Source: Epiperipatus broadwayi (lineage: Eukaryota > Onychophora > Udeonychophora > Euonychophora > Peripatidae). Taken from it: a stretch of 64,000 nt of DNA. The stretch lies in contig JAQFVV010012404.1 in NCBI GenBank assembly GCA_028023455.1, forward strand, positions 12,883,421 through 12,947,420, given 5' to 3'. The first letter of the stretch is position 1, and each line of letters begins with the position of its first letter. The notes under the pieces were generated by a model that saw only the letters and a list, made by a program, of their open reading frames with translations, ran no database searches and had not been told where the DNA came from. This document shows positions 38,161 to 52,206 of the stretch, in pieces. The position numbers and the translations under genes are program-made.

Positions 38161-41100
38161 ATGAAGGGGCAAATTATGCCATTTCAAAATTGGTACAAAA
38201 GTTTCATCTCATGTATCCAGGAAAAATCTGTATCCCAGTTACAATTGTGGTCAGAATGGATCAACATCTATTGGTAATAAAAATTCCTGAAGGTTAAGTT
38301 CCTAAATAATGTAGAAAACAATTTTGTGTAAACTTTAGTTAGCCAGAAATACTTAACAATAAAATAGTATACACAGACCTTATAAATCAACAAACAGTAA
38401 TTCCACCAGAGAGTAGCAACTATGAGTCAACCCCATACTGAAGTTTTGTCAACATCCGAGTTTAAACACTGGAAAAGAAGTCAGCCTACCTATTACTAAA
38501 AGAAGCAGCAAAGAAATAGAAAACTGTCAAAGTATTTGTTAGAGTATGATATGAAAAAACAAATGACATTTCATCTAGAAGGAAAAGAATGTTGTGAAGT
38601 ACATTAGTTTATCCTTATAAAATTAATTTATTACTTGGATTAGGCAAACAGAAAATGGCTATGGAAAGATAGGTGAATTAATATATTTTCCTGAAGTCCA
38701 ATCTCTTGTTTTTTAGAGGGTAAATGGTGGACACTGGCTTTTATTACATGTGAATAAGCATATTCAAAGATTAAAAAAACACTGCATGGTTAGGAAAAAA
38801 ATCTCACTGACATTCTTACTGTTATCTTCTGGATATATGAATATGTTGTGGATGAACTTCATAATTGTTATGGAAGTTTATCCATGATTACATATGTTAT
38901 CATTGTACACAAAATGTTTAAAATATTAATTCAGATATGTCTTCCTTATACATAACATTTATGAACTTTAAGCAAAGAATATTGCATGCTTTTTAAAATC
39001 AAATTGCTAATATTTTCATCTTTTGTAAAAAGAATTGATCAGAATTCATATTCATAACATATTACTGCTTGCTGCAACACTATGAGCTTAAAAATACAAA
39101 TGAGAAATCTTACTGTTTAACAGTTGTTAAAAATTTTGAAGTGTATTATCTATTTCTAATAAGTAGACTAATACGTTTAGGATAGAATCTATGTTTTAAT
39201 GCAGATATCATTTTAATCTTGAGCACAGTAATTTAATACCTGTGCAATGTTGTAATGTATAAATGCTCATGTAATATTGAAAATTTTTATATTCTGATTT
39301 CTATCTACAACATATTGCATAAAATGTTACTGATTTATTATGAATACATCCAAGTTTTTTAAATAGCTATTTTTGGCTTAAAAATTGTTTAGAATAATTT
39401 GTGTGATGAGAATAATTTTATTAACAGATTATAGTTTTAATTTGTAAAGTTATTAACTATAGTTTACTATTGCAGCCAACATATGTATAAAAAATATAAC
39501 TTCAGTTTTTTAATAATATTGATGTAGCAGCATAGATCAAAATAAAATATAATCTCTTTCTCCCATCTTTTTGAATACAACGATGAAGCATAAGCACTGA
39601 TGAAGTCAGGACAATTAGAATTTTGCAAAATAATTTTTAATATTATTAGGTTCTCATTAATATTAGAAGATATTAAGAATAACATGAAGTTGAACATCAT
39701 GCAGTTTTTTTAATAGATAATTTTCCCTTAATAAAAATGTCTCTCTTGGAAAATGAATTTCACTAAGAACAGATACATCAATTAAAAATTTTAATATCTT
39801 CTTTTTATAAGGATTGTTCTATATTCAACTCAATGCCAAGCAAAGTTAGATATGCCTTGCAACTATATTCAGAAAATAATTGAAATAACTTTATTATTAT
39901 CTTTATTTCTGGCTGCACCATTTTTAATAATACAACTATTTCTTTTAATTATTTCTGTTAATTGAGAAATTTAACAGTGTATTGACTTAACCATGTTACA
40001 TCTAATAGGCTGATATTAGAATACATTTTTAAAGGTTCTTCCTCAATCTTGTGTTACAGCAAAATGTTCTCTTATCAGAACTGCATCATTTAATAAATTA
40101 AACTTTAATAAACTGTTCCAAAGTGGTTTATTATTATATAGTATTTTCAGCCTGATGAACCTACTACCATCATTATTTTCTCAATGCTGGGAGCTTTATA
40201 TATTTGAATATTCCTACATTCTTACAAAAAATAAAATTATTTTGCAAGTAATTAGAAATGAAAATGTGATTGCAAAATCATGCATTATGATAATTGTCAG
40301 GGTAGGATTTTAAGTGATGGCATGAGAAGTTCATGAATCTTAGCATCAAATATAGTAAAATAGGGGGGAAATGAATAAAAAAATGTAAGAAAGAGCTGAG
40401 AGTGAAGCCAAAAAATAGTTTTATTTGAAACAGCACTCACCAGTTGATGAATCAACATTTCCTATTATAAATTCAATAGATAGTTTAATCATACATTAAT
40501 AATTGCAGACCATTTCACTATTTACTACGTGTGAACTCTCTCAATAACCCAAGTTCATAACCTGACATATATATATACACACAACGTCATACATTATAGA
40601 TATATTGTATGTTAAGATGTTTTCCCAAAGTAGATTGAATAACCAAAATAAGAAAGTACTACGTCAAGACATAATACTTAACTATTGTCATTTATAGTTC
40701 GCCATTTCTTGCCATTATTTTAACCTTATTTATTATAGCAACTCAATTTTAAAACTGCATTATAAATTTTAATGAGTCCTTTACGCTATATATTATTTAA
40801 TTGTCAGTTTAATTTTATCACCTTTTTATTTTAAACTTATTTAGTATTCAAAAGCAGAACATGTAAATGACAAAATTTAAAATTCAGAAACGATTTCTAT
40901 TATTATTTTTTAAATTAAACAATTTTAGTTTACATTTTCATTTAATATGTCATAGATAACATAATCACTGTTCCTAATGAAGTTAGTTTTCCTAAGGGAA
41001 AAATATTAATTGTAATTATTCTAATATTATTAAATAAAATTAATTTATAACAGTGATGAAAACATTTTTTTTCTAATAAAAAATGTCTATGTAATATATA

Positions 41101-42094
41101 TACTAATAGATTTTAAAAACAACAAATCTGAAAAACAATAAATGTAAATATATTTGAACTTTTTTCTTTATTTTCGAAGAATTGTCTATTGAATGAAATA
41201 CAAAAATGTAAAAAAAAAATTATTATGATTTAAGTATTTTTTTTTAAGAAGAAAAAAGTGCAATATAAATATTAGGAATATATATCGAATTTTTTCACTA
41301 CCAAAGGCATACTCATATTTTTTTTTCAGTATTTGACTGATAACAAAAGTAGTAATGCATCCGCCATTTGTTAATGCAAAATTAGATTATTATTTTGTTG
41401 TTGTTAAAATAAAGCTGGAAAGCTAATGCAAATGAGATTATAAAGAACAAAAATGTGAAATCCAAGAATTATCATAATAGAAGAAAGAGAAGCAGCAACA
41501 ATTATACAACAGTATGCAAAAAGAATTAAATTTACCCCATTTAGTGAAGACAATTGTTTCCTCAAACCCATCGCAAAACAAAAATATTGCATAAAAAAGC
41601 AAGAGATTACAATGGTTTTCTATGGGAAAAAAATATTTGTCGATGCAGATAAAAATTAGATCATAAATTTATGAATATTGTATTACAAACAATTTAACCT
41701 AGGGTATATAATAATTAAAAAAAAACCCCGAATGTACAATATATGTATATGTTCTATGTATGTATTATGCAGATATGCACTTAAAATATGTATGTATATA
41801 AGATAATGCTATTTGGATCTAGATAAAATGAATTAGCTTAAAATTGTTATTTCTTATAATCCTTTGATCCTATATTCATTGTCATTCAGTTGCTCATTTT
41901 TATGGAATCCATTGTTGTCTTCTAAATCTTTAATGCATGGATTTTTTTGGAGAAGGTACATCAGGTATTAACAAGGAGGATCTTAAGAAAGAAAGATTAG
42001 AATAAATAACTGATTTGATTTTTTGAAATATATCTTATAAGATCTCATTCATTGACTTTATGTTGTTCATGGTCTTGTGATACAAATCAGTTCC
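38161..42094. other. Possible continuation of the pol relic, then AT-rich DNA
   Basis: 38161-38770 is less AT-rich and may contain the integrase part of the relic, but I could not identify a zinc finger or DDE block. 40430-40470 (cagcactcaccagttgatga) is a weak match to family C. The rest shows nothing. Confidence 0.35.
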
Positions 42095-42593
42095 TTCAGT
42101 TTTTTGATGCCTAGGTTCTTATCTACTGGCTTGTCAATTTTCTTTTGTTCATTGTCTTCCTTTTCTTCAATCAGTTGCATTAATTCCTCATTAATTAATT
42201 CTTTCATGTGTGATTTCAAAAGCTCTTCACTGTTATCATCATCATTTCTATAATTCCTGTTTGTTTGGTTAGGTCAAATATGGTTTTCTATATAACTGAA
42301 GTAGGTTCTTTTTCAATTTTTGTGCATGTAATGAGTTGTGAGCAGATTTTATTCCATGTAAGGTTAAGATTCATGTTAGTGATCTTGGTTCAAACATTGC
42401 CAATAAAATGAACAGCTGTTTTTATATTGAAATCATTCCAGAATAGTGGAATTGTTTTATTAGTATCCTTATCCAAAGTATTGACAAGATGCTGGATTAA
42501 TTGTTGAAGATTACAATAACTCTTTCATTTGTAAGTTGATGAAGTGATGTTGAGTTTAGTGGAATTAGTTGCTGCCATGATTTCAGTTGAATG
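42095..42593 (-). pseudogene. pogo/Tigger-type transposase, C-terminal relic
   Basis: The minus strand reads TIPLFWNDFNIKTAVHFIGN (about 42490-42425), TKITNMNLNLTWNKICSQLI, then after a frameshift SEELLKSHMKELINEELMQL and a lysine/glutamate-rich tail. This is the C-terminal region of Tigger- and jerky-type DDE transposases: LxxFWxxYxIxxAVxxIxxAW, a tryptophan-containing WxKLxP block, then the ELxNEDLxEL helix that ends the family. The DDE catalytic core and the DNA-binding domains are absent, and stops and frameshifts break what remains. No terminal inverted repeats were found around it. Confidence 0.7.
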
Positions 42594-43819
42594 CATAAAT
42601 AGCTGTAAACATTAAAAAAAATCTGTAAAAAAATATTCAATATTGCTAGGAAAAAAAGTGTGTGATTTCAATGTGCAAACATACAGTGAAATGGATTGAG
42701 AAAAGAAAAATAAATTCACAGTTGATAATTTTTTTGTGTTCTTCCTCAATATGTTTAGTTCAATGAGGAAAAAAACTTATGCTAAAGTTTCATTTTTTAA
42801 AATTTATAGTTTAAATCAAATTATTTAGAAAAAAGCAATGGTTAACAATATCTCACTTAATTACATTATTAAGACCATAAAAAACTTGTTATTTATTATC
42901 AGTTTAAGGTAGCCAAATTACAGTTCTGTACATTACAAAACCTAATTATACAATTAATTAAAAAAATTTCTGACATAATAAAAAAAGAAAAAAATGCATT
43001 TAATGCATTGTAATGATTATTTAAGACTTTTTTTTAGTAGTATGTACTATGAAAATCAATTTATATATAAATACACTAACTGTGGTAATTTTTATGGCAT
43101 GAGATGTCATATTTTATTATGCAATATAGCCAATTTTCTTGAAATGACTTAATTTTTTGAATAATACAATATGTTGTAATGGTGAAAATATGGGTAATTT
43201 AAATAACAATTAAAAGCATGAATCTTCTTCAATTTATTCATATTACAGTCTCATCATACAAAATGCATTTTCAAATGCATAATACATGAAATCATCTCCC
43301 TCTCTTTTTTTTACTCAAAATATATTTTGATAATAGCCATTTAGATTTGGCTAAAATTAGAGTGCATAATAATTTAGAATTATTCAACTAAATATTTTAG
43401 CTAATATGTATAAAGCACATAATTTAACATGTATTATTATTAGTTTATGACCAAAATTTATTTTTTAGTTTTATGCTTAATGAAATTTGTATTTTTTTTG
43501 GTTATATATTTTTAAAGTTTGTGATAGTGTCACTGTTTTTTTGAATATGTCTAAAACAAATAATGAGATTATAAGTTAAAAGTGAGTAAGTAAATGTTAT
43601 TTTTAACATAGTTTTAATAAATTTTTGTTTATATAAAGTTGATTATTAATTGCATAATTAATGAAATCTATTTCTTTCCCCCTCCCTTTTTTTACTGAAA
43701 ATTTCTTAGATTTATGATGATAGCAATTTTGATTTGATTGAAATGTTTTAACTCAAATTTAGTTCACTGCATATTGTAGCTAATACAATACACTATTTAA
43801 AATTAATTATTAATAATAT
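42594..43819. other. AT-rich DNA with a diverged duplication
   Basis: Blocks at about 43290-43420 and 43670-43795 share a ctccctctttttttact start, a gatagcaNttt and a tagctaatac/atg end. This could be an old tandem duplication next to the large inverted repeat. Nothing else was recognised. Confidence 0.35.
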
Positions 43820-44815
43820 GGTGTATAATCTGGTATGCAGTAAATAAAAATTAATTATTTTCTATTCATTTCTAAGTTATTATGAAGTGAGCATGAAATT
43901 TAAGTCATTAGACATATTCATGCAACCTCAATTTAATAATCTATTTTATATATATTATTTGCATCAATAGTTCTCAATAATTTCTCTTACACTTGTTGCA
44001 ATCTATTGGCTTGCTTCTATTTCAATGGTGTTTTTGATATATTATTATTATTTCTGGGTTTATACTTTTTTGCATTTGTTGTTAAGAACAATTAATAGTA
44101 TGGTGTATAAACTAAATTTATAAAAAAAATTAATTTACATAAATAATAACTAAATTATCAATAGAAGGCAGTGTTCCAAAAATATCAAAATAGAACATAT
44201 TTTGAAAGTTTTTACAAAAAAATTTTGAATTTTTTTTAAATATGACAATAAATTTTGTTATAATATATAATTGAATATAAGGTAACACATAAAAAGTATT
44301 ATACCAAATATGACAAAATTAATAATATTAATTATAAAAATAATTATTAGATATAGAAAATATAATTGCATGTAGTGATATTTATATTTATAAAAATGGT
44401 GATAAAAGTCTGATTTTGATATTATCATTATTTTCATGTGTTTATTTAATCATAGAAAGCATATTTAATGCCCAAGAAAATAACTTGCATGTAAGGGTCA
44501 AAACATTGGAATAAAAGCTATATAAAACAAAATTTCATTGTTCTTAATAACAAATGCAAAAAAGTATAAACCTAGAAATAATAATAATACATCAAAAACA
44601 CCACTGAAATAGAAGCAAGCCAATAGATTGCAAAAAGTGTAAGAGAAATTATTGAGAACTATTTATACAAATAATATATATAAAATAGATTATTAAATTG
44701 AGGCTGCATGGATATGTCTGATGACTTAAATTTTATGCTCACTTCATAAAAACTTAGAAATGAATAGAAAATGATTCATTATTCCTTACTGCACACCAGA
44801 TCTGACATTTGAGAT
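43820..44815. repeat. Large inverted repeat, arms about 270 bp
   Basis: The left arm (about 43825-44097) is the reverse complement of the right arm (about 44533-44810) over most of its length. Examples are cttgcttctatttcaatgg with ccactgaaatagaagcaag, and ttctcaataatttctc with gagaaattattgagaa. The spacer (about 430 bp) is AT-rich and non-coding. The arms are slightly diverged. The block atggtgtataa recurs just outside the left arm (43818) and just inside the spacer (44100). The ends show no superfamily signature. Confidence 0.7.
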
Positions 44816-46540
44816 CACTGCAATAAAATATGAATGCTTTTAAGTTAAGAGTTGTTCTTTGATGTATATATGTAAATAAGATAAAATATCATTTACAGAG
44901 TAATTATTGTAATAAAATTATAATAAAATATAAAGGTGATAATATATTTTATAAATAATTATAATAAAACCACAGAAATACTTCCAATTAGTTTCTTAAT
45001 CTTCTTCAACTGAAAACCATTTAAATGGTTTTCAATTGAAAAAGGTTCAACTAAATTAAATCTTAATGAAAGTATTAAAGTTCATAAGAGTAGAGTTAAA
45101 TGAATATAAGACATAAAATATTACTTGACAATGCAGAGGTTATCTTTTATAAAAGAAGTAAAGATTAAATACACACTTATGATACATTTTCTTGAATCTC
45201 AGGCCTTCAATTTCATGAAGATATCTTAATGTTAAAGTAAATTGGTTCTTGAAATGAATAATGGGAAGGCTATTTTGTTTTGTATATATGAGTTGTAATG
45301 TACCTTGTTAAATTTCACTTGAGAAAATCTATTTGTTAATTGATGAAACCATTTATTTTACAACAATGATACTCTGGTTGAAGTTTGTTTTAATCTTAGA
45401 ATTGTTTCAGATTTATGAAAGCATTCTAAATCAGTACTAACTTAATTCATAATTTAGTTTTGAATAGTCTTCTATTTGTTTTTTACTATGTCCTTATTTA
45501 ATATTTCTCAGCATAAACTAATAATTTATTAATCAATAAAAATTAAGCTCAATTTATAGTAATTTCTCTTGATAATGTCATTATTTCTCAGCACTATTAT
45601 AAAATAAATAAAAGCCAGTATTATCAAACATATCCTGTAAATTTAGTGGTATTTTAACAAATAACTGTATAAAAATTTAAATGAGACATTAGAACAATAG
45701 AACAAAAAATGTAATCAATAATAAACAACCAAGACAGATCTTAAGATTATAACTAAACAGTTATTCATCTCAATTGCACTTAAAATTTATCTTTAAACAG
45801 TTATTCAATCCAGTGGAGATATTCTTAATCATAAGTTCAACTTGAAATTAAGATTAAAATATAGAGCATTCACTTTAAAAATATTAATAAAAGTTTATAG
45901 TTAATCAATCAAAAAGTTCTCATAATTAGAAATGACTCCTAAAAATATCTTCTTGATAAAGTGTAAAAAAAAACCCATCTACCCATGCATGTAACGAAAG
46001 ATATTGATAAAAATCTATATATAAGAGATAAAAATTGTATGGCATAATAATATGTTTAATCTAATAAAACTTTAGAATTTTGATTTAATTATCTTGAATG
46101 TCAAACCTAAGATGTTCTTTTAAGTAATTTAGCATATAAAGTGACATTGTTACAATTTGATTAATTATAGTTGATCGAGTGTATAATAACTCATGATAGT
46201 CACTAAAATGGCAATGATTTAGATATTCATTGCTCAATAAGCCACTTATTTTTGTTAAAAAAATTATGCATAAATTCCGTTCCTAAAATAAAGAAACATA
46301 AGTAATAAATTTAATACTCAAATCAGCATGATGTTGTTACTGAAATTGAAGGGATTCACTTAATTTATATTTTTATCAACTTTTGTAAAACTAACATCCA
46401 TATTGCAATAATATCAATAAAACAATCTGTTATTTTATAAACGATGATACTCAAATTGAGCAATTGAATATCTCAATGATAGTGATAATGTTATCAAGCC
46501 ATGACCAAAAGTTAAAAAAGAGAAAATAATATATATATAT
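44816..46540. other. AT-rich stretch, no gene seen
   Basis: A short perfect hairpin (about 45009-45043, aaccatttaaatggttttcaa) and nothing else recognisable. Confidence 0.45.
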
Positions 46541-48547
46541 TGCAACCAGTTGGTTACATAGCTGCACTAAAAAAAAGTAAATAAACAATTCAATAGTTGA
46601 CAGCAGGTTCCTAAGGTTTGAGAATTAAAAAATATATATTCAATTAATGAGGAAAATAAAATTTAATTTTTCAATATATATTTTTTATGGTGTTTATTTA
46701 ACTTATCCCCATATGATAGTATGAAAATGTTCAAACATTAAATATATTTAAGAGTATTTTTTTTAAAAAAGATAAAAAAGAGGGAGGGTAAAAATAGGAT
46801 TTTAATAGCTTTGTAAATTTCTTATTTTTAACTGATCAGAATTGTTTTCCTTCCTTTATCTATTTAATGAAAAAAAAAAAAATCAAATCCATGCAATAAA
46901 GATTATCTTGTTTTGTTTTTTTTGCAAGATTTGATTTTTAATTATAAAGGAATGTCAAGAATTTTATGTTCTTAAATTTAAGTTATTAACTTGTTTTTAA
47001 TTTATGATTAAGAAGATAATTATTTGAATAATTGTAGTTATAAAATTTTATTTAATTGGTTTTCATGAAAACAATATGTAAGAGACAGATTGTAATTGAC
47101 TTGTGGGCAAAATTGTTCTAAAAATATGTGGAGGTATGAATAAATAATAATACCCAAGTATCTGGAGAGTTTATTGCTAACTTAACTATTGAAGAGAGCA
47201 GTCAAATCTAAATTCTGCTGCTATTTAATAAAATAACAGTTTTTTCATATCAAGTTTTTACATACTATAAGTTTAGCATTAAAATGGTTTGTACAATGAA
47301 AACCATGTACTAAGTTCAACTAAAAGCTAGGCACCACTTTCCTCCATGTAACCTACCTTCATCGGAAGAAAATGTAGGAAGGTAAAACTCCCTTTAAACA
47401 GTTTGCAGCCATCTTCAACCAAGAGCAATGAGTCTCTGTCTACATCTGTCTCACCTGGAAATTCAAGAGGGAAACCAAATGGACAAAAAGCTATTTTCAT
47501 TTATCTGGAATTTCTACAGACCCAGGAAAGAATAAATTTAACCAGACCCATATTTAGAAGCCTCCAAGAAGAAATCCCATTAGGAAAAACTGAAATTGCA
47601 ACTGGAAAAGCCTTTAAACAAGAAAGCCATGGCTATAGGTATTATTTTTTTTATTGTGTGCATACTATATTTTTATGAATAAAAAATCTGTTTTTTTTTT
47701 ATAAATGTAATAAGTTTTTTTGTCTGTCTCAATTTTCCCCCTAGGTAGAAACAAAGATTGCTATCTTTGATTTTTTTGAACATGTTTAACAAACTCTTAA
47801 AAATTTTAAAGAAAGAACCAAATGAATTTAAAGTTAATCCATGAATAAAAATAATTAATAGGTATAATTTTATCAAATTGTATATTTATTTATTTTTTAT
47901 GATGAAATGGTTGTTTGAAATTATCTACTATCATCTACTAACATGTCATTTTTTGTTAATTAAGATATTAAATAATTGTTTTTTTTTTAAATTTTTTTTT
48001 CTAGTCTTAATTACTTTATTCTATCCAATTCCTGTTTTATAATGTGTAGCATGTGTGTGACCTTATATCATGACAACTTATATTCTAACATTTAGTTTTT
48101 TTCTTGATGATCCCAATAAAACTAGTTATTTATAAGTAGGGAAAGCCCATGAATTATTTATAATAAGCTAATTTATTTATTTATTTCCCTCTTGTTCACA
48201 GTAATAAATTATAGAGTTATTGCTTCCCGAGCTAGATTTATGCATAACAGCTACATGGGATAGGATGTTTATATTTACTGTATGGGCATCCAGATGATGA
48301 TAATAATGATTCCTGTGTCGGCATGAAGAGGATATTCTTCAAAGTCCATGCACTACCTTTTATTTAGTTTGGTTTTTATAATATTTTTTAACTTGAAGAT
48401 AAAAATTACAATTCCTCAGATTCTTCATGGTTTATACCCCAATTTTCTGGAGAGTTTTACCAATGGTTAATCAATGTAGGGTATTGATGTTCATGTACTG
48501 ATGACCATTATTCCAGGTATGACCTTGTATTTCCCTGTAGCATTACA
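46541..48547 (+). repeat. 5' LTR
   Basis: Starts TGCAACCAGTTGGTTACATA, ends CATTACA. Compared with the 3' LTR it carries about 80-100 extra bases near 47253-47335 and lacks the tandem units and the SINE found there. AATAAA-type signals lie at about 47680 and 48204. A coding-like segment common to both LTRs starts near 47403. Confidence 0.75.
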
Positions 48548-48549
48548 AT

Positions 48550-48567
48550 TGGTGACCCAGCTGTGGG
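48550..48567 (+). promoter_or_regulatory. Primer binding site-like sequence
   Basis: TGGTGACCCAGCTGTGGG begins two bases after the end of the 5' LTR. A PBS starting TGG directly behind the LTR is the expected position, and TGGTGACCC is a common start in arthropod Ty3/gypsy elements. The matching tRNA was not identified. Confidence 0.6.
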
Positions 48568-49619
48568 AAGAATGATGATTAGGTTCTGATGGTCAGTGAC
48601 AACATAACATGAATCTCAGAAATACACATGAAAAAAAAATTTTGTATTTTGATGCAGAATTAATATAAATATATTACTATAAAATGTGTCTAGAGTTATA
48701 ATTCAATTATAAGTTACAAAACAGAAATATTAATGTTTATTTAAGAAGTTCATATTTGAAGTTGAAGAAATAATCAAGGCATAATTTTGTAGATTGGATT
48801 GAGTTTTTAATTGTTGAAATTTGTTCAGATGTAATTTGTTTTGGTGATGGATGGAGTGTTTTGTTGTTCACTTGAGGATGCAGTATTTTTCATGCAACTC
48901 CATGGAGTGTTCTTTCTCAGGAATTGCTCCCTCATATTTTTAGATTTTTTTGATTATTTATCATGGTCCAGTTAACATAATCCTGTCATGATTCCAGCCT
49001 CTAAATCTCCAAAGAAAAGGAGCAAGGCATAGTTTATATTTTCCAGCCCCTAAGACTCAAAGCAGCAGGGCGTTGCAAAGAGTTTTGCATTTTAATTTTA
49101 TATCAAGGGTTGTGGTAGCTTATAATGTCTAAATTGGAATGGACCTTTTGGGAGTTCATGCTGCATTATGTATACTTAGAGTCCAGTGATTGGATTCTGT
49201 ATCTATCCCAAAATTGCAAGTCACTATGCATTATTTTGCTGTCAGATTCTTATCAGCTCTTTAAAAAAGATTTTGGTAAATTGTTCTTGACATGCATTCA
49301 TATGTACTTATAATAAAAATACAATAGAAATGAAAATCATTGACACACACATGAACAGGAGAGAATTGAAGAATAAAGCAGGGAAAACAAATTAATGAAA
49401 TAAAATCAGTATTGAGACAATAAGGTTGACAGAAAGGCAGATTAGGAGTAATGATAATATAGTAGTAGTGATAAGTAAGGTGAAATATGGTTGCATGGAA
49501 AAGGAGAAGATTTCAAGCTTATTTTATGAGATATAAAGCTCACATTTGCAGTTCTTGGGTAAAATAATTCAATACAGTTTTTTTTTGGAAAATAATAAAA
49601 ATCTGTAATAAAAACATAT
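48568..49619. other. Leader between PBS and gag
   Basis: About 1 kb without a recognised domain. The 62-codon frame at 49125-49313 shows no motif. Confidence 0.4.
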
Positions 49620-51240
49620 ATGCTGACAAGAGGAAAAGTGAAACAGTTGGAAGAACATAATCCAAAAGAAGATGATAAGCAATCAATGGAAGAAATTCAG
49701 AAAAAAGAGGAGGCTTTCATGTTATCTCAATTATTAGAAATGTTTAAAGAAGTTAGTAAAAAGAGAAACCAGCAAAGGGAAGAAGAGAATAAAAAGAATG
49801 ACTAACAAAGAGAAGATGATAATAAAGAAAGAATAAAAGAATAAAAAGAGAGACCAACAAAAAGAAGAGGGAAATATGAAGAATCAACAAAGAGAAGCAG
49901 AAAATGGAAAAATAACAGAAGAAATAAAAGTATATATATGTTACAGAAAATTGATGAAAACAGTAAAAATACGGCTAATGAAATAGCAGACCAAATCAAT
50001 CAGATTAAAGAAGAAGTTCTAAATAAAGTGAGACAAAACAAAAAAGAACAGGATATGAAAATAAAAGAGATACAAGAAGTAATGAATAATAAAATTAGCC
50101 AAGTGCAGGAAGCAATTCAGCAAAAGGAATTGGTAGAAAGGCATGTAGGGGACTTAGTTAATGAAATTAAATTCATGCAGGTCAGAGATGATGATAAAAT
50201 CTGAGAAATAGTAAAACAATTGGATGATGACCATAGACAAGTGGTCAAAACAAAAGCAAAACTACCATGTATACCTTAAAAAAGAAGAAATTGAAAATAC
50301 AAAGATAGAAGAAATAAAGATAGAGAGTCAATATGCAAACCAAATGCCTGGAATTGTAAACCAGTTTTTTAAAATAAGAACTTTTTCTGAAAATGCTGGT
50401 GAGGTACCTATTGAATTTGTCAATAGTCTGTAAAGATATTTCAGCATTAATACCATGACTGAAGAGGCAAATATTGCAATAGCTTGTATCTATCTTCAAG
50501 GTACATCCCAAGCATGGTGGGATTCACTATTTATACATCTTCACAATTTTATCAAGTTCAGGCAGGCAATCACGAAGTGCTACTGGAATGCAAACACCAG
50601 GAAGGGATTAAACATAAAGTATCCCAAGAGAAATGTTCTCCTGGCAAGCTTCATACTCCATTTTTTAGGGAGCAAGTAGCAAAATTGAGAGCACTCACTG
50701 CAGATCATCTCTCAGAATTACAAATAATAAGAATATTAAGACATAGCTTTCCAAGTTATATTGAAAGGATATTGATTTGCACTAATATATGTATAATTGA
50801 GCAGATTGCTGAACTATTAAATGCATTTGACAGCAGCAAAACTGCATATGCTAAAAAGGAAGAGGGATTTAAACCTCCAAGTAAATTGATATACAGAGGA
50901 GAAAATAATCCACATGTGAATTCTATCCAATATGAGAACTAGAAAGTCAAGACACCACTATGGTATCATAACAGAAGAAATGAAGTGCCACTATGGAAGA
51001 GGAAAAAGAAAAGTTCATCTGGCGACATAAATAGTCCTACCAGAACCCAAATAGTTAGGAGATCCAGCAGTGGATCAAACATTTATGAAGAAAATACCCA
51101 TCAAGAATATTGTTTTTCATCCCATGACAGAACACAAATAATTGGACAAAGCAGGAATATATCACATCACAACACAGGGAGTTATTATCGGAAAATTGAT
51201 CATGATCCTTAGTCTCCTAAAGCAGGATACAGTTAGACTT
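49620..51240 (+). pseudogene. gag-like gene of the LTR element, broken by stops and frameshifts
   Basis: Starts at ATG 49620 with MLTRGKVKQLEEHNPKED, the usual opening of arthropod Ty3/gypsy Gag. Then follows a long E/K/Q-rich coiled coil (to about 50250), interrupted by a stop at 49803 and by frame changes. The capsid-like part begins near 50345 (MPGIVNQFFKIRTFSENAGE), has EFVNSL, a stop at 50431, then IACIYLQGTSQAWWDS and HNFIKFRQA, and after a frameshift near 50590 continues as REQVAKLRALTADHLSE and IIRILRHSFPSYIER up to about 50860. The xxLxGxAxxWW and NFxxFRQA blocks are the most diagnostic. The tail (to 51210) is basic and serine-rich, with no CCHC zinc knuckle. Gag packages the element's RNA; this copy is dead. 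Confidence 0.75.
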
Positions 51241-51884
51241 TTGACCAAGAAACAAAAATAAGCAAGACAATGAAACTGAAACTGAGGTAAGAAGAAAATA
51301 CTTTGACAAAATTGGGAGTAAATATTGTCTGCATTCAGCTATGAATATGAACTATGGGAACTTTGAAAATGCTTAGCACCAATAACATATATACTTTTTA
51401 CAAAATTAAGCTTCCCTAACAATTGTGTTAGTGTAGAATTTTTGATATTAGGATATACTGTAACATTGCCTTCAGTGTTGATGGTGGATGGTATGTGTTC
51501 ATGGTGCTCCAACATTTTATCTCTGCACTTCACCTATCTAAGGGTTAAACTTTTTCCGAATAAACCCCTCAGAGGAATTGGGCTTTTTATCAGTAGAATA
51601 CTGAATTGTCTACCAGGCACATAATTGTGTCATGAGTATGAAGGCTATAAGACCCATAAAGTAAATGAGCAAAGTATTCCACATGACCAAACATTTCTTT
51701 GGTTATTTTTTCTCTTAATATGCCCTCTGGGTAATAAGTTGTATTTGTGCTTAATCTGAGATAGCTTTTGTTGTGCTCATATTGCATTGCAAACTTGTGT
51801 TCTGTAATGAGGTTTTCTGTCCATTATTGTGGCAGAGGCAGGCATGCTTATATTTGACCAATAATCATCCCATCTCAAAAAAAA
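51241..51884. other. Rest of the LTR element interior
   Basis: Less AT-rich than its surroundings. Two minus-strand frames (51339-51533 and 51590-51787) look protein-like but match nothing I know and run against gag, so they are not called. Confidence 0.35.
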
Positions 51885-52126
51885 TAACAATAGATCAAAT
51901 AAATGAGCTGTTATCAATGACCAAGTAGCCTAACATGACTTACTTAAAAAATATATATCCCAGCTTTTAAGTCTGTATAAATGTTAATGTATAGTGAAGC
52001 ATGACTAACAATAGATCAAATAAATGAGACAATTGCTTTTGACTAAATAGCCCAACAAGGCTTAAAAAATTGTATCCCAGCTTGTAAGTCTGTGTAAATA
52101 TTAATGCACAGCAAAGCATGACTAAC
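51885..52126. repeat. Tandem duplication, 121-bp unit
   Basis: Units start TAACAATAGATCAAATAAAT at 51885 and 52006 and both end in a gcatgactaac block. They are moderately diverged and lie just before the 3' LTR, a common place for tandem repeats in LTR elements. Confidence 0.75.
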
Positions 52127-52206
52127 ATAAATTTTTGTTAATGAATGAAATTGGCCAAATCAAATTAAAATATCAAGAAAGGGTTCAACTCAATTTCATT
52201 TCTCAA

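Noticed and set aside
41404-41592. 62-codon hydrophobic minus frame
   Set aside because: No support beyond being open; hydrophobic residues follow from T-rich codons.
51339-51787. Two minus-strand frames inside the LTR element
   Set aside because: They run against gag, show no retroviral-type motif and are not joined in one frame.
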